In this document: positions 8,454 through 17,233 of the stretch, piece after piece | Numbering within the stretch: the stretch's first letter is position 1 | How the letters are laid out: each line of letters starts with the position of its first letter | Assembly (NCBI GenBank): GCA_016936255.1 | Contig: JAFGYE010000107.1 | Location: 1-64,000, forward strand | Length of the DNA stretch: 64,000 bases | Source of the DNA: Marinifilaceae bacterium | Lineage (GTDB): Bacteria > Bacteroidota > Bacteroidia > Bacteroidales > Marinifilaceae | Direction: 5' to 3' | The notes under the pieces: model-generated | Seen by the model: the letters and a program-made list of their open reading frames with translations, nothing else | Databases searched by the model: none | Told to the model about the DNA's origin: nothing | Position numbers and translations under genes: made by a program

Positions 8454-9095
8454 TTAACTGCCTGATTTTTTTGTATTGTATGCTGTCATGGTTCTCTGGA
8501 TACCAATGGTACTCATTCCTTTTATCATGTTGATACAGATTTTAAATAGTTCAGGCAGTTTCTCCAGTTCTTCAGGCGACCATTCTCCTAAAACATAATC
8601 TACTTGCTGTCCCTTGCTAAAATCGGAACCAATTCCAAAACGCAGGCGGTTGTAGTTTTGATGTCCCAATATCTCGTTGATGTGTTTTAATCCATTATGA
8701 CCGGCATCACTTCCTTTCGGACGTAAGCGCAAAGTTTCAAATGGCAAGGCAAGGTCGTCAACCAAAACCATCATATTTTCAACGGGTATTTTTTCTTTCT
8801 GAAGCCAGTAGTTAACCGATTTTCCACTTAAATTCATGTAAGTGTTTGGTTTTACAAGAACAAAGATGCGGCCTTTAAACTTGTATTCAGCAACAGCTCC
8901 ATATCTGGCTTCTTTGAATTCTATATTAGCTGTCTCAGCAAGAGCATCTAAAATACGAAATCCTATATTGTGTCTTGTGTTTGCATATTCAGCACCAATG
9001 TTGCCAAGGCCGACAATCAGATATTTCATCTCGATATTATTTTCTTTAGGCTGATTTTTAGTCTGCCCAAATAGTTTTTTTAGAAATTGTATCAT
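8454..9095 (-). CDS. pth: Peptidyl-tRNA hydrolase
   Basis: Pth releases tRNA from peptidyl-tRNA dropped off the ribosome. The motif [22 protein letters not shown] contains the conserved Asn and the catalytic His, and the LVLVDD-like ([10 protein letters not shown]) and [11 protein letters not shown] segments supply the rest of the active site. The family usually begins at [10 protein letters not shown]. Here 22 extra residues ([20 protein letters not shown]...) precede it, so an internal ATG at 9029 is a real alternative. The ATG at 9095 is kept because the frame is open and has a proper start. A terminator separates this gene from rplY upstream, so pth probably begins a new transcription unit. 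Confidence 0.93.
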   Translation of the reverse strand: MIQFLKKLFGQTKNQPKENNIEMKYLIVGLGNIGAEYANTRHNIGFRILDALAETANIEFKEARYGAVAEYKFKGRIFVLVKPNTYMNLSGKSVNYWLQKEKIPVENMMVLVDDLALPFETLRLRPKGSDAGHNGLKHINEILGHQNYNRLRFGIGSDFSKGQQVDYVLGEWSPEELEKLPELFKICINMIKGMSTIGIQRTMTAYNTKKSGS

Positions 9096-9182
9096 AACAA
9101 ATCCAAAGTTAGAATATTCATGGCATTTTCCATGAAAACTTTGTATTCATTCTATCCGTTATTTAATAGGAACGGGGGGTAT

Positions 9183-9218
9183 TAAAAAAACCTCCCATTC
9201 TTCAATAAATGGGAGGTT
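9183..9218 (-). terminator. Terminator after rplY
   Basis: An 11-bp stem (AACCTCCCATT at 9189-9199 with its complement at 9208-9218) is followed, in the minus direction, by a run of seven T. It closes the prs-rplY unit ahead of pth. Confidence 0.9.
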
Positions 9219-9261
9219 ATATTTATTTGCTTCATTGTGCTGAGCAAAATAGTGTTGAAAT

Positions 9262-9834
9262 CTATTTTGCAGCCATAGCAGCAGCACGAGCAGCTCTTGT
9301 AAGCTTAACTTGAACAACTACTGATTTCTTAGAATTAAGAAGTTCTAAGTTATCATAAGCAAGTTCTCCAACCTGAATACTTTTTCCAAGTCCAAGATGG
9401 CTAACTTTAACAAGAAGATTTTCTGGAAGATCAGCCATTAGACCTTTTACCTTAAGTTTTCTTGAGATAACTGCTAATTTACCACCAGACTGAACACCGA
9501 TAGCGAATCCTTCAACTCGAATTGGCAATTCTACTTCGAATGCTTTGTCTTCAAAGACCTGATAGAAATCAGCGTGTAAAGCTTTGTCATTAACCGGGTG
9601 ATACTGAACATCTCTCAGTACACAAGAGAATTTTTTTCCTTCAATATCTGCATTGATAACGTAAACATCCGGCGTAAAAAGTAATTTACCCAATACCTTT
9701 TCGTTAATAGCAAAGTGAATGTTTTCACCACCACCGTATACTTCACATGGTATCATTTCTTCTCTACGAAGAGCTTTGTTTGCTTTTTTTCCTAAATCTG
9801 TTCTTAAAGAACCTTTTAATTCAAAAACTTTCAT
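9262..9834 (-). CDS. rplY: 50S ribosomal protein L25 (Ctc form)
   Basis: L25 binds 5S rRNA in the large subunit. At 190 residues this is the long Ctc/TL5 form with an N-terminal L25 domain (about 1-90, ending near VLRDVQYHPVNDKALHADF) and a C-terminal beta domain. The tail is alanine-rich (AARAAAMAAK). It lies 119 bp downstream of prs on the same strand, and the prs-rplY-pth order is common across bacteria. A strong terminator follows. Confidence 0.95.
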   Translation of the reverse strand: MKVFELKGSLRTDLGKKANKALRREEMIPCEVYGGGENIHFAINEKVLGKLLFTPDVYVINADIEGKKFSCVLRDVQYHPVNDKALHADFYQVFEDKAFEVELPIRVEGFAIGVQSGGKLAVISRKLKVKGLMADLPENLLVKVSHLGLGKSIQVGELAYDNLELLNSKKSVVVQVKLTRAARAAAMAAK

Positions 9835-9952
9835 TTCCTTGAAATTATGTGCTACTCAAAATAAACGTCATCACTTGGTAAAAAAGTTCAGTTTATTTCC
9901 CATTACACGTTTATAAAATGTTTTACCAAAAAAATCTGCGCAAAGATATAAA

Positions 9953-10885
9953 TTATAATATGAAATTGGAACTGATTGATTCGCAATTGTAAACATTAAG
10001 AATTGTTTTTGCGAAAATTTCAGCAATTGTTAGCTCTTTAATTTTAGAAACTTCTTTTTTCAAAGGAATAGAGTCTGTGAAAACAACCTCTTCTAAAGCC
10101 GATTCTTGAATTCGTTCATAAGCCGGACCAGATAAAACCGCATGGGTTGCGATTGCACGAACGCTAAGAGCACCTTTATCCTTAAGCATATTAGCAGCTT
10201 TGGTAATTGTGCCGGCGGTATCAATCATGTCATCCACAATAACAACATGTCTGCCTTCAACATCACCAATTGCAGTCATTTCGCCAACAACATTCGCTTT
10301 TTCTCTTGATTTGTGACAAATAGCCAAACCTGCATTTAAATATTTTGCGTAAGTATTGGCTCTTTTACTACCACCCATATCTGGAGAAGCAACTACCAAA
10401 TTGTCCAATTTTAAATTCTCGATGTAAGGAAGAAGTACCGATGAACCATACAAGTGATCAACAGGAATGTCAAAGAATCCTTGAATTTGGTCAGCGTGAA
10501 GATCCATTGTCATTACACGGTCAACTCCTGCAGCCATAAGTAAATTGGCAACCAATTTGGCTCCAATCGCAACTCTGGGACGATCTTTTCGGTCCTGACG
10601 GGCGAATCCAAAATAAGGAATTACTGCAATAACTTTGTAAGCAGATGCTCTTTTGGCGGCATCAATCATTAGCAATAGCTCCATCAAATTATCAGTTGGG
10701 GGATAAGTTGACTGGATAATGAATACTTGAGCACCTCTTACTGTTTCTTCGTAACAGACTTCAAATTCACCATCACTAAATCTTGTAATGCTTGATTTTC
10801 CTAACTCCAATCCTGCTGCTTTTGCAATTTCACCTGCTAAATACTCACTGTTCGAACCAGAAAAGATTTTAATCGGGGCTTTCAT
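9953..10885 (-). CDS. prs: Ribose-phosphate pyrophosphokinase (PRPP synthetase)
   Basis: Prs makes PRPP from ribose 5-phosphate and ATP for purine, pyrimidine, NAD and His/Trp synthesis. The 310-residue protein has the class I layout. An N-terminal KIFSGSNSEYLAGEIAKAAG begins the first phosphoribosyltransferase-type domain. YFGFARQDRKDRPR is the ATP-binding flexible loop region, DRVMTMDLHADQIQGFFDIPVDHL is conserved, and the PRPP loop is VVIVDDMIDTAGTI. The start at 10885 gives the expected N-terminus. It heads the unit leading into rplY. Confidence 0.96.
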   Translation of the reverse strand: MKAPIKIFSGSNSEYLAGEIAKAAGLELGKSSITRFSDGEFEVCYEETVRGAQVFIIQSTYPPTDNLMELLLMIDAAKRASAYKVIAVIPYFGFARQDRKDRPRVAIGAKLVANLLMAAGVDRVMTMDLHADQIQGFFDIPVDHLYGSSVLLPYIENLKLDNLVVASPDMGGSKRANTYAKYLNAGLAICHKSREKANVVGEMTAIGDVEGRHVVIVDDMIDTAGTITKAANMLKDKGALSVRAIATHAVLSGPAYERIQESALEEVVFTDSIPLKKEVSKIKELTIAEIFAKTILNVYNCESISSNFIL

Positions 10886-11021
10886 TAAAATATTATTTGT
10901 TTATAAATCAGATAACTATTGTACTGTGCAAATTTATGAATTATTGCGCCAAAAAACTGATTTTAGTCAAGTTGCCGCAATTTATTTTATCCAATTAAAA
11001 GGATAATTTATTTTGTTTAAA

Positions 11022-11051
11022 TAAAAAAGAAGATGTCTTTACGAGATCTTC
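11022..11051 (-). terminator. Probable terminator after engB
   Basis: GAAGATGTC (11029-11037) and GAGATCTTC (11043-11051) pair with one mismatch. In the minus direction the stem is followed by a T-rich run (the A-tract at 11023-11028). It is moderate in strength and sits just past the engB stop. Confidence 0.6.
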
Positions 11052-11059
11052 CCTTATTT

Positions 11060-11674
11060 TTATTTTCGCTTTTGAAGCAAAACCGTTTTGTTGGTTTCAT
11101 CTATAGAATTTAATATTTCTTCTTTTCCCAAACCACTTGATGCCGAACTTATAAAGTAAGGAGGCATTTCTTCCCATGTATTCAATAATTCAGTTTCATA
11201 GGCTTTAATGTTCTCCGATAATTTTTGTTTGCCAAGTTTATCAGCTTTCGTAAAAATAATAGAGAAAGGAATTCCGTTTACACCTAACCATTCCATAAAA
11301 TCAACATCTTTGGCTTGAGGTTCGTGTCTGCAATCCACAAGTACAAATAAATTGATAAGATTGGGACGGCTTTCAATAAAACTGAAAATTAATTTTGAAA
11401 ACCGTTGTTTGGTATTCTTTGCTACTTTGGCGAAACCATAACCGGGTAAATCTACCAGATACCATTCATCATTAATTAAGAAATGATTGACCAATTGTGT
11501 TTTACCAGGCTTGGTAGAAATTTTCGCCAAACCTTTGTGATTGGTCAGCATGTTTATAAGTGATGACTTTCCAACATTTGAACGTCCGATAAAAGCATAT
11601 TCTGCCTTATTATCGGTCGGACATTTTTTAATATCCGAGTTGGACATCACAAATTTAGCACTAGTAATATTCAT
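11060..11674 (-). CDS. engB: Ribosome biogenesis GTP-binding protein EngB/YsxC
   Basis: EngB is a small TRAFAC-class GTPase needed for 50S subunit assembly. Motifs in order are G1 [10 protein letters not shown] (about 31-40), the G2 threonine in KPGKTQ, G3 DLPGYG (about 74-79), G4 TKAD (about 142) and G5 SSASS (about 175). The length of 204 is typical. The gene is monocistronic between prs and manA, with its own downstream terminator. Confidence 0.95.
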   Translation of the reverse strand: MNITSAKFVMSNSDIKKCPTDNKAEYAFIGRSNVGKSSLINMLTNHKGLAKISTKPGKTQLVNHFLINDEWYLVDLPGYGFAKVAKNTKQRFSKLIFSFIESRPNLINLFVLVDCRHEPQAKDVDFMEWLGVNGIPFSIIFTKADKLGKQKLSENIKAYETELLNTWEEMPPYFISSASSGLGKEEILNSIDETNKTVLLQKRK

Positions 11675-11770
11675 GGAGTATTTTTTTACGTTGCAAAGTT
11701 ATACAGATTCTTATCTTTTCCGAAAAATGATTCAACTTTATTGACTGATCATCTTATATTCTATGGGAAT

Positions 11771-11806
11771 AAAAAAATCCTCTTTTTTTTGTGTAAAAAA
11801 GAGGAT
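11771..11806 (-). terminator. Terminator after manA
   Basis: ATCCTC plus a T-run (from 11777) pairs with an A-run plus GAGGAT (to 11806). In the minus direction it ends in a run of seven T. Confidence 0.85.
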
Positions 11807-11825
11807 CGTATAATTTGTTGTTAGT

Positions 11826-12803
11826 CTATTTTATATAGACTTCAAGAATTTTTGTTTTTGTTTTCGGAGTAAGAGTCAAATTGTTAATAATTGCAGGAAT
11901 TAAAACGCTTTCTCCTTTCTCAACAGTTAAAGAATCCTCCCCGCAGGTAATAATCATCTCGCCTTCCAAACACATATAAATCACAAATGAATCTAATTCT
12001 ATGTAGTCCTTTTCCTGAGCTTTGTCAAATTCCAGAATGTTAGTTGTGAAATAAGGACAACGAACCAGTTCAGCTGTTTTATTAATTTCAGTTTGGTAGC
12101 TGGTTTCATATTTTTTCTCGAAACTATAGTCAATTGCATCAACAGCAAGTTCTGTATGCAGTTCTCTTGGGTTGCCGGCATCATCAGTTCTGTTAAAATC
12201 GTATATTCGATAAGTAACATCAGATGTCTGCTGAATTTCGGCCAACAGAATTCCTTTCCCAATTGCATGAACACGGCCGGCAGGAATAAAGAAACAACTT
12301 CCCTCTTTTACAGGGGCATTGTTTAAGATCTCTTCCAGCTTGCCTTCCTTCAGCTTCGCTAAATATTCTTCTTTGCTGATGTTTTGATTAAAACCAACGA
12401 TTAGTTCAGATCCTTTATCGGCTTCAATAACATACCACATTTCGGTTTTGCCGTAAGCATTGTGTCTTTCTTTCGAAAGTTCATCATCAGGATGTACTTG
12501 AATAGATAGGACATCATTGGCATCAATAAATTTTATCAGCAATGGAAATTCAATCCCAAAATTTTCATAAACATGATCTCCAACAAGGTCACCCATATAA
12601 ATTTCAATGAGTTCTTCCAGATTGTTTCCCGCTAAAAATCCATTGCTAACAACAGAAATATCTCCTTCAACACCCGAAATCTCCCAACTCTCACCTGCAT
12701 TAGGTAGTGGAGAAAAATCTTTATTCAATACTGTTTTTAATTTGTTTCCACCCCAAATTTTATCTTTTAGGATGGGCGTAAATTTCAATGGATACAAACT
12801 CAT
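11826..12803 (-). CDS. manA: Mannose-6-phosphate isomerase, class I
   Basis: The enzyme interconverts mannose 6-phosphate and fructose 6-phosphate, feeding GDP-mannose synthesis or mannose use. This 325-residue cupin-fold protein has the zinc-site segment LSIQVHPDDELSKERHN (His and Glu ligands), a YVIEADKGSELIVGF stretch, and FFIPAGRVHAIGKGILLAEIQQTSDVTYR carrying the later His ligand and the catalytic Arg. The short class I form is usual in Bacteroidota and Firmicutes. It follows the Dabb gene by 48 bp, so the two may be co-transcribed. Confidence 0.93.
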   Translation of the reverse strand: MSLYPLKFTPILKDKIWGGNKLKTVLNKDFSPLPNAGESWEISGVEGDISVVSNGFLAGNNLEELIEIYMGDLVGDHVYENFGIEFPLLIKFIDANDVLSIQVHPDDELSKERHNAYGKTEMWYVIEADKGSELIVGFNQNISKEEYLAKLKEGKLEEILNNAPVKEGSCFFIPAGRVHAIGKGILLAEIQQTSDVTYRIYDFNRTDDAGNPRELHTELAVDAIDYSFEKKYETSYQTEINKTAELVRCPYFTTNILEFDKAQEKDYIELDSFVIYMCLEGEMIITCGEDSLTVEKGESVLIPAIINNLTLTPKTKTKILEVYIK

Positions 12804-12851
12804 TTTTGTACAATTTATTAATTTGATTGCTATTTTGGCTTTTGGCTAATC

Positions 12852-13154
12852 TTAAAATTCGTAGTCAATTACTTTGCGTTCAGCAGCCATTTCCTTTACA
12901 ACCGATGCTGCTTTTAAATGTTCAGGATGGTTAGCGTATAAAGGCAAGGCGTCTATGTTTTCAATATCAACATTTACAATAAAATCAAATGAAGCATCCG
13001 AATGAAGTTGGTCAAAACCAATTTGTAAAAATTTGATTTCAGGAATTCTTTCATCCAATCCGTCAAATGCCTCTTTTAATCTGGTAAAGTAATTTTCTTT
13101 TTTTTCAGCCGATTCAAAAGCTTTAAACTTAAACATGGCAATGTGCTTGATCAT
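12852..13154 (-). CDS. Dabb (stress-responsive alpha/beta barrel) protein
   Basis: This 100-residue protein starts MIKHIAMFKFK and has the ferredoxin-like dimeric alpha/beta barrel pattern of the Dabb family, including FDFIVNVDIENIDALPLYANHPEHLKA with the characteristic Y-x-x-HPxH segment. Family members have varied or unknown functions, and no substrate can be assigned. It is divergent from uridine kinase and upstream of manA on the same strand. Confidence 0.88.
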   Translation of the reverse strand: MIKHIAMFKFKAFESAEKKENYFTRLKEAFDGLDERIPEIKFLQIGFDQLHSDASFDFIVNVDIENIDALPLYANHPEHLKAASVVKEMAAERKVIDYEF

Positions 13155-13244
13155 TTTAATTCTTTTTTAAATTATTACTAACTTTCCAGCCGAAGTTAAT
13201 GCAAAATTAGCATTTTTGAATCAAACATCTAAATATCATACAAC

Positions 13245-13862
13245 ATGTTGATTATTGGAATTGCGGGAGGAACAGGCTCTGGCAAAACTACAGTGGTTAG
13301 AAAAATAATTGAAAGATTAAATCAAGGGGACGTTGCCGTTTTGCCGCAGGATTCATATTACAGGTCGAATGAAGAGCTTACATTAGAAGAACGTCAGGAA
13401 ATAAATTTTGATCATCCAAGGTCAATCGAATTTGAATTATTAATTGATCATGTCAAGAAATTAAAGAGTGGCCTATCGATAGAGCAGCCAATATACTCTT
13501 ACCTTACTTGTCTTCGATCGGATGAAACGATTCGGGTGGAGCCCAAAGGCGTAGTTATCGTAGAAGGACTTTTGATTTTAACAGATCCAGTTCTTAGAAA
13601 TTTAATGGATTTAAAGGTGTTTGTTGATTGTGATGCCGATGATCGTTTAAATCGGGTAATTAAGAGAGATATTGTAGAGCGGGGCAGGTCGGTTGAAAAG
13701 GTATTGGATCGATACGATAAAACGGTTAAACCAATGCACCTTCAATTTATAGAACCAAGCAAGCGTTATGCTGATATTATTGTGCCGCAAGGAGGCAATA
13801 ATATTGTAGCTATAGATATTTTAACCCATTTTATTCAGAAAAACCTGATCGAACATCAGTAA
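13245..13862 (+). CDS. udk: Uridine kinase
   Basis: Udk phosphorylates uridine and cytidine in pyrimidine salvage. The 205-residue protein has the Walker A sequence GIAGGTGSGKTT at residues 5-16, the substrate segment PQDSYYRSNEELT, a DHPRSIEFELL stretch, and the acceptor-side RSDETIRVEPKGVVIVEGLLIL. The lid region RVIKRDIVERGRSVEKVLDRY is also present. The ATG at 13245 gives the normal N-terminus. A strong terminator follows, so the gene is monocistronic. Confidence 0.95.
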   Translation: MLIIGIAGGTGSGKTTVVRKIIERLNQGDVAVLPQDSYYRSNEELTLEERQEINFDHPRSIEFELLIDHVKKLKSGLSIEQPIYSYLTCLRSDETIRVEPKGVVIVEGLLILTDPVLRNLMDLKVFVDCDADDRLNRVIKRDIVERGRSVEKVLDRYDKTVKPMHLQFIEPSKRYADIIVPQGGNNIVAIDILTHFIQKNLIEHQ

Positions 13863-13899
13863 GTTGTTCATTTTTGTTTCTGGATAAGAAAATTAGAGT

Positions 13900-13927
13900 G
13901 GAGACTTTGTTACTGTCTCCTTTTTTT
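13900..13927 (+). terminator. Terminator after udk
   Basis: GGAGAC (13900-13905) and GTCTCC (13915-13920) form the stem, followed by seven T. Confidence 0.85.
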
Positions 13928-13964
13928 ATAACTTTTCGTTTTAATTTATGATAAGTCTTTTGTT

Positions 13965-14687
13965 ATGCTGAATCAAATTAAAGTTGAAAATTTACTTTTT
14001 GTAGATGTTGAGACCGTTTCTGGAAAAGCAACGTTCGAGGAATTGTCGCCCAAATTGCAGGAGCTGTGGGAGAAAAAATCTGAATATTTTCGAAAAGAGG
14101 AAGAATCGCCATCGGATGTATATGGAAGAGCTGGTATTTATGCCGAGTTTGGTAAAATTGTTTGTATTTCAACAGGCTTGGTCACAAAAAAGAATGGGGG
14201 AACAAAATTTGTTGCAAAATCATATTATGGCGACAATGAAAAGCAATTGTTGGAGGAATTTGCTTTGATGTTGGATCGTTTTTGCAGCAAACCGAATCGC
14301 AACCTGTGTGCTCACAATGGAAAGGAATTCGATTTTCCGTACATTGCCCGAAGAATGCTGATAAATGGTGTTGTATTACCCGAGGTACTCGATATTGCAG
14401 GCAAAAAACCTTGGGAAGTACAGTTTTTAGATACCATGGAGCTATGGAAATTCGGCGATTACAAGCATTACACTTCATTAGCCTTACTTTGTGAAATTTT
14501 TAATATACCAACACCAAAAGATGATATTGACGGATCGATGGTGGGTAAAGTATATTGGCAGGATAATGATTTGGAACGCATTGCTGTATATTGTGAGAAA
14601 GATATTCTGGCCACAGCGCAGGTGTTTTTGCGTTATCAGGGCGAGGATTTAATTCCGGAAACCAATTTTGAGCGGGTATTGTTATAA
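13965..14687 (+). CDS. PolB-like 3'-5' exonuclease
   Basis: This 240-residue protein has the three DEDD exonuclease motifs: Exo I LFVDVETVSG (about 11-20), Exo II CAHNGKEFDFPYIARR (about 114) and Exo III YCEKDILAT (Y-x3-D form, about 209). This is the predicted DNA-polymerase-B-like exonuclease group (DNA_pol_B_exo2). Without a polymerase domain it is a stand-alone nuclease acting on DNA or RNA; its substrate is not known. All catalytic acidic residues appear to be present, so activity is expected. It sits alone between udk and a lipoprotein gene. Confidence 0.87.
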   Translation: MLNQIKVENLLFVDVETVSGKATFEELSPKLQELWEKKSEYFRKEEESPSDVYGRAGIYAEFGKIVCISTGLVTKKNGGTKFVAKSYYGDNEKQLLEEFALMLDRFCSKPNRNLCAHNGKEFDFPYIARRMLINGVVLPEVLDIAGKKPWEVQFLDTMELWKFGDYKHYTSLALLCEIFNIPTPKDDIDGSMVGKVYWQDNDLERIAVYCEKDILATAQVFLRYQGEDLIPETNFERVLL

Positions 14688-14804
14688 TTGTCTTGCTATT
14701 GTACAATAGTTTTCTTTTTTTCGTGTTTGTTAAATATGATTTTGATTAAATAAAATAATCTCTTCTTTTGGGAGGGGAAATATAAATTTAAAGAGACTAA
14801 ACTG

Positions 14805-15920
14805 ATGAATAATTCATTTTTTAAAAAGCTGTTTTTTGCTTTTTCGATACTAGGCGGCATGTTTTTAACTTCTTGCGGAAGCAGTAGTGGAGGTGGAGAA
14901 GAGGACGTTTTCGAGTTTAAATCTTCCGACCTAACCAACAAGTATTGGTATGCAAATCCTTTTTTATCATCTGATTATAATCGTAATGATGCTTTGATCG
15001 TGTATCGTTTTGAAGGGGGAGGAGTGTTGAAAAAGCAAGAATTTAGTGGTCGGAGAGATGAAGTTGTTGGAGAATGGAGTTTAATAGATAATCAATTGGT
15101 GATTAAAGATGAATCTATTTCTGCGGATAATAGGCAAGAATGGTTTATTCAGGATAAATCAACTAATTCCTATTTGAAGCTTAATAGTTCGACAGGAACC
15201 AGGGAGTTTTATACAGATATAGATGGAATAAATGATGTGAAAGCAGATGCTTATGTTGTGAATGAGTTACGTTTGGTTAATAATGTTTATGAGTCAGCTT
15301 ACCGATTGGAATATATTGTTCGTGGTAATAGTCTTTCTAATGTAACTGTTTTGCCTGACGCTTCAAGTTCTTATCAGTTAGAAGAATTTACCGATTTTAA
15401 AGGGGAGAAGGCATTTCAGTTATCAGCTAATGATCGGTTTAAGTATGTTAATGATTTTGCGGGATCTCAAACGATCAAGTTTTATATCAAACTGGCTAAT
15501 AAAGAGCAGTATAAATTGGAGGAACAACTTTACGCTTCAGATATTAAAGCGTTAAGTAATTTTGATATTACAGCATCACATGCAAGTGGTAGTTCACAAG
15601 TTACTGTAAAGTGGAAGGCGGTAGATGAGGATAATATTTACTACTATGTTGAGATTTTGGATAAGAATGCGAATGAAAATGCTCCTAAATTCAGAAGCGC
15701 AAGACAATCTGCTGTGGCAGGAGAGGAAAAAGAAATTGTAATTAGCCCTTCTACTGCTAATGAATTGGATTTGTTGTCTGAATTAACAGTAGGTGAAGAC
15801 TATTTTGTGAAGATTATTGGTTTCAAATACGAAGACGGCATTCATGCAGATAATAGTTCAAACAAGGAAGAAAACATACAAGCTATGACACGCTTTGTTT
15901 TAAAAGGTGGTCAGTGGTAG
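14805..15920 (+). CDS. Lipoprotein of unknown function
   Basis: This 371-residue protein has a lipoprotein signal peptide ending in FLTSC (lipobox Cys near residue 24), followed by a Ser/Gly linker (GSSSGGGEE). In Bacteroidota such acidic linkers often favour surface display. Residues 50-120 carry a lipocalin-like pattern (YWYANPF...GEWSLIDNQLVIKDE). Residues 250-370 resemble a fibronectin-III-type beta domain (VTVKWKAVDEDNIYYYVEILDKN). I recognise no enzyme motif. It is monocistronic with its own terminator, and its 3' end faces the second repeat locus. Confidence 0.72.
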   Translation: MNNSFFKKLFFAFSILGGMFLTSCGSSSGGGEEDVFEFKSSDLTNKYWYANPFLSSDYNRNDALIVYRFEGGGVLKKQEFSGRRDEVVGEWSLIDNQLVIKDESISADNRQEWFIQDKSTNSYLKLNSSTGTREFYTDIDGINDVKADAYVVNELRLVNNVYESAYRLEYIVRGNSLSNVTVLPDASSSYQLEEFTDFKGEKAFQLSANDRFKYVNDFAGSQTIKFYIKLANKEQYKLEEQLYASDIKALSNFDITASHASGSSQVTVKWKAVDEDNIYYYVEILDKNANENAPKFRSARQSAVAGEEKEIVISPSTANELDLLSELTVGEDYFVKIIGFKYEDGIHADNSSNKEENIQAMTRFVLKGGQW

Positions 15921-15943
15921 TATGAAAATAATTGAATTTTAGC

Positions 15944-15972
15944 CCCGAGACGAATTCGTTTCGGGTTTTTTA
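15944..15972 (+). terminator. Terminator after the lipoprotein gene
   Basis: CCCGAGACG (15944-15952), an AATT loop and CGTTTCGGG (15957-15965) form the stem, followed by six T. It ends immediately before the decayed hydrolase gene-end copy. Confidence 0.88.
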
Positions 15973-15975
15973 TTG

Positions 15976-16037
15976 AATCCAAAACAAAATACTTCACTGT
16001 TATAATCAATAGTTTTGCTTGCTCTGCCTGTCCTCAA
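15976..16037 (-). pseudogene. Decayed copy of the neighbouring hydrolase gene's 3' end
   Basis: Positions 15976-16021 align without gaps to 16337-16382, the end of the alpha/beta hydrolase gene, with 36 of 46 bases identical. Weaker identity runs on to 16037/16398. In the matching minus frame it reads AEQAKLLIITVKYFVLD against the intact AEQPKLLVKTVEYFALD. The equivalent of the Trp codon just upstream has become TGA, and the terminal TAA is now TCA. It is therefore a non-functional remnant of about 20 codons, in the same orientation as the intact gene and separated from it by array 2. Confidence 0.82.
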
Positions 16038-16069
16038 GCAAATGTAGCCTGTCCCCACAATTTGTTTCG

Positions 16070-16320
16070 CTTCCGGATTCTTTCCGTTGCCTGGAAATAA
16101 TTCTCCGTACGTGAAGGCGAGTGTTCCGTTCGTACTTTCACTTGTTCCGTTCGCGAACGGAAGGGTATTCACTCTGAACGGAGTATTTCAACCTGCGCAC
16201 GGAAGCACAAAACTGCCGAACGGAAAGGGTTCCAACGCGCACGGAAGTCCATCCATGCCAAACGGAAGACCTCAGTCGGCGCACAGAGATGGTCAATTTA
16301 CGAACGGGAGTGTCTTCTCC
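16070..16320. repeat. Inverted 21-bp periodic array (array 2)
   Basis: The core ACGG(AAG) occurs at exact 21-bp steps on the right: 16157, 16178, 16199, 16220, 16241, 16262, 16283 (as ACAG) and 16304. Its complement CCGT occurs at 16084, 16105, 16126 and 16147 on the left, also 21 bp apart. The arms meet in the perfect palindrome TTCCGTTCGCGAACGGAA (16145-16162). Bases between cores are poorly conserved. The 7-codon period leaves both strands open as NG/HG-containing heptads, but no credible start or family supports coding. The GC content is clearly higher than in the flanks. Confidence 0.88.
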
Positions 16321-16334
16321 TGAAATAGCACATT

Positions 16335-17144
16335 TTAATCCAAAGCAAAATATTCAACAGTTTTAACCAGTAGTTTTGGCTGTTCGGCATGCACCCAATG
16401 TCCGGCATTGGGAATGGTTGTTATTTCTGCTTTTGGAAATATTGTTCGTATTAAATTGTGGTCGTTATCGCTTATGTAATTCGATTTTTCGCCACGGATA
16501 AATAGAACAGGAAATGCTGTGATTCCTTTGCCTTCTGCAAAACGATCACCATCAATTCCATCCATTATCTGGGGTAAGTAATCGTTAATGGTTTTAATAT
16601 TTAGTTTCCAGATAAACTGTTTGTTCTCGTCTCTTTTCAAATTTTTAAGAAGAAATTGTCTGACACGTTTACTGGTTATACTTTCTGTTAATTTTGCATC
16701 AATTTCGGTTCTGTTTTTGTAAAGCGATAAATCCAAATTAAGCATTGCTTTAACGATGCAGGAGTGATCGATTGTTTGTGGGGCGTAATCGGAAATTTTG
16801 CTGTAGTTTTTGGGAGCAATATCCACAACAAGTAAACTGCTGACTCTTTCGGGGTAATCAGCAGCAAAAAACATGACTGTTTTTCCGCCCATCGAGTGCC
16901 CAAGCAGAGTGGCTTTCTCAATTTTGTGATCATCCATAAATTCCAGAAGATCTTCTTTTAAATCCTGATAGGTATGTGAATTGGAATGCGGAGAATCTCC
17001 GTGGTTTCTTTGATCTATGATATAAACTTCAAAATTGTTTGACAGCTCTTTGGCAATCGTCAGCCAATTGTCTGATGCACCATAAAGACCATGAAGAATT
17101 AGTAAAGGGTGGCCTTTGCCAAGTTTTTTGTAATTGAGTTTCAT
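16335..17144 (-). CDS. Alpha/beta hydrolase, YbfF-like esterase
   Basis: This 269-residue cytosolic protein has the alpha/beta hydrolase fold: oxyanion segment LILHGLYGASDNW (about 14-26), the nucleophile elbow GHSMGGKT (about 83-90) and the catalytic His in NAGHWVHAEQP near the C-terminus. The cap region around SITSKRVRQFLLKNL and the DQRNHGDSPHS segment recall the YbfF esterase group. The natural substrate is unknown. Its 3' end is duplicated as a decayed fragment on the far side of array 2. It lies downstream of pdxJ, separated by a strong terminator. Confidence 0.87.
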   Translation of the reverse strand: MKLNYKKLGKGHPLLILHGLYGASDNWLTIAKELSNNFEVYIIDQRNHGDSPHSNSHTYQDLKEDLLEFMDDHKIEKATLLGHSMGGKTVMFFAADYPERVSSLLVVDIAPKNYSKISDYAPQTIDHSCIVKAMLNLDLSLYKNRTEIDAKLTESITSKRVRQFLLKNLKRDENKQFIWKLNIKTINDYLPQIMDGIDGDRFAEGKGITAFPVLFIRGEKSNYISDNDHNLIRTIFPKAEITTIPNAGHWVHAEQPKLLVKTVEYFALD

Positions 17145-17233
17145 TTGCCTGAGATTAATTATCAGAAATAAAGATAAGAACCAAATTGATAAGGTGATTG
17201 CTTAAGTTGAGTTTTTTAATAAAACCCGCAAAT

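Noticed and set aside
15944-16320. Small mobile element encoding its own transposase or integrase
   Set aside because: The interval between the duplicated gene ends is too short for such a gene and shows no coding signal; only an insertion-like footprint can be argued.
15939-16323. Two opposing small ORFs with NG-containing heptads across array 2
   Set aside because: The open frames follow from the 21-bp period and the decayed hydrolase fragment. One begins at a TTG within a repeat, and neither has a plausible product.
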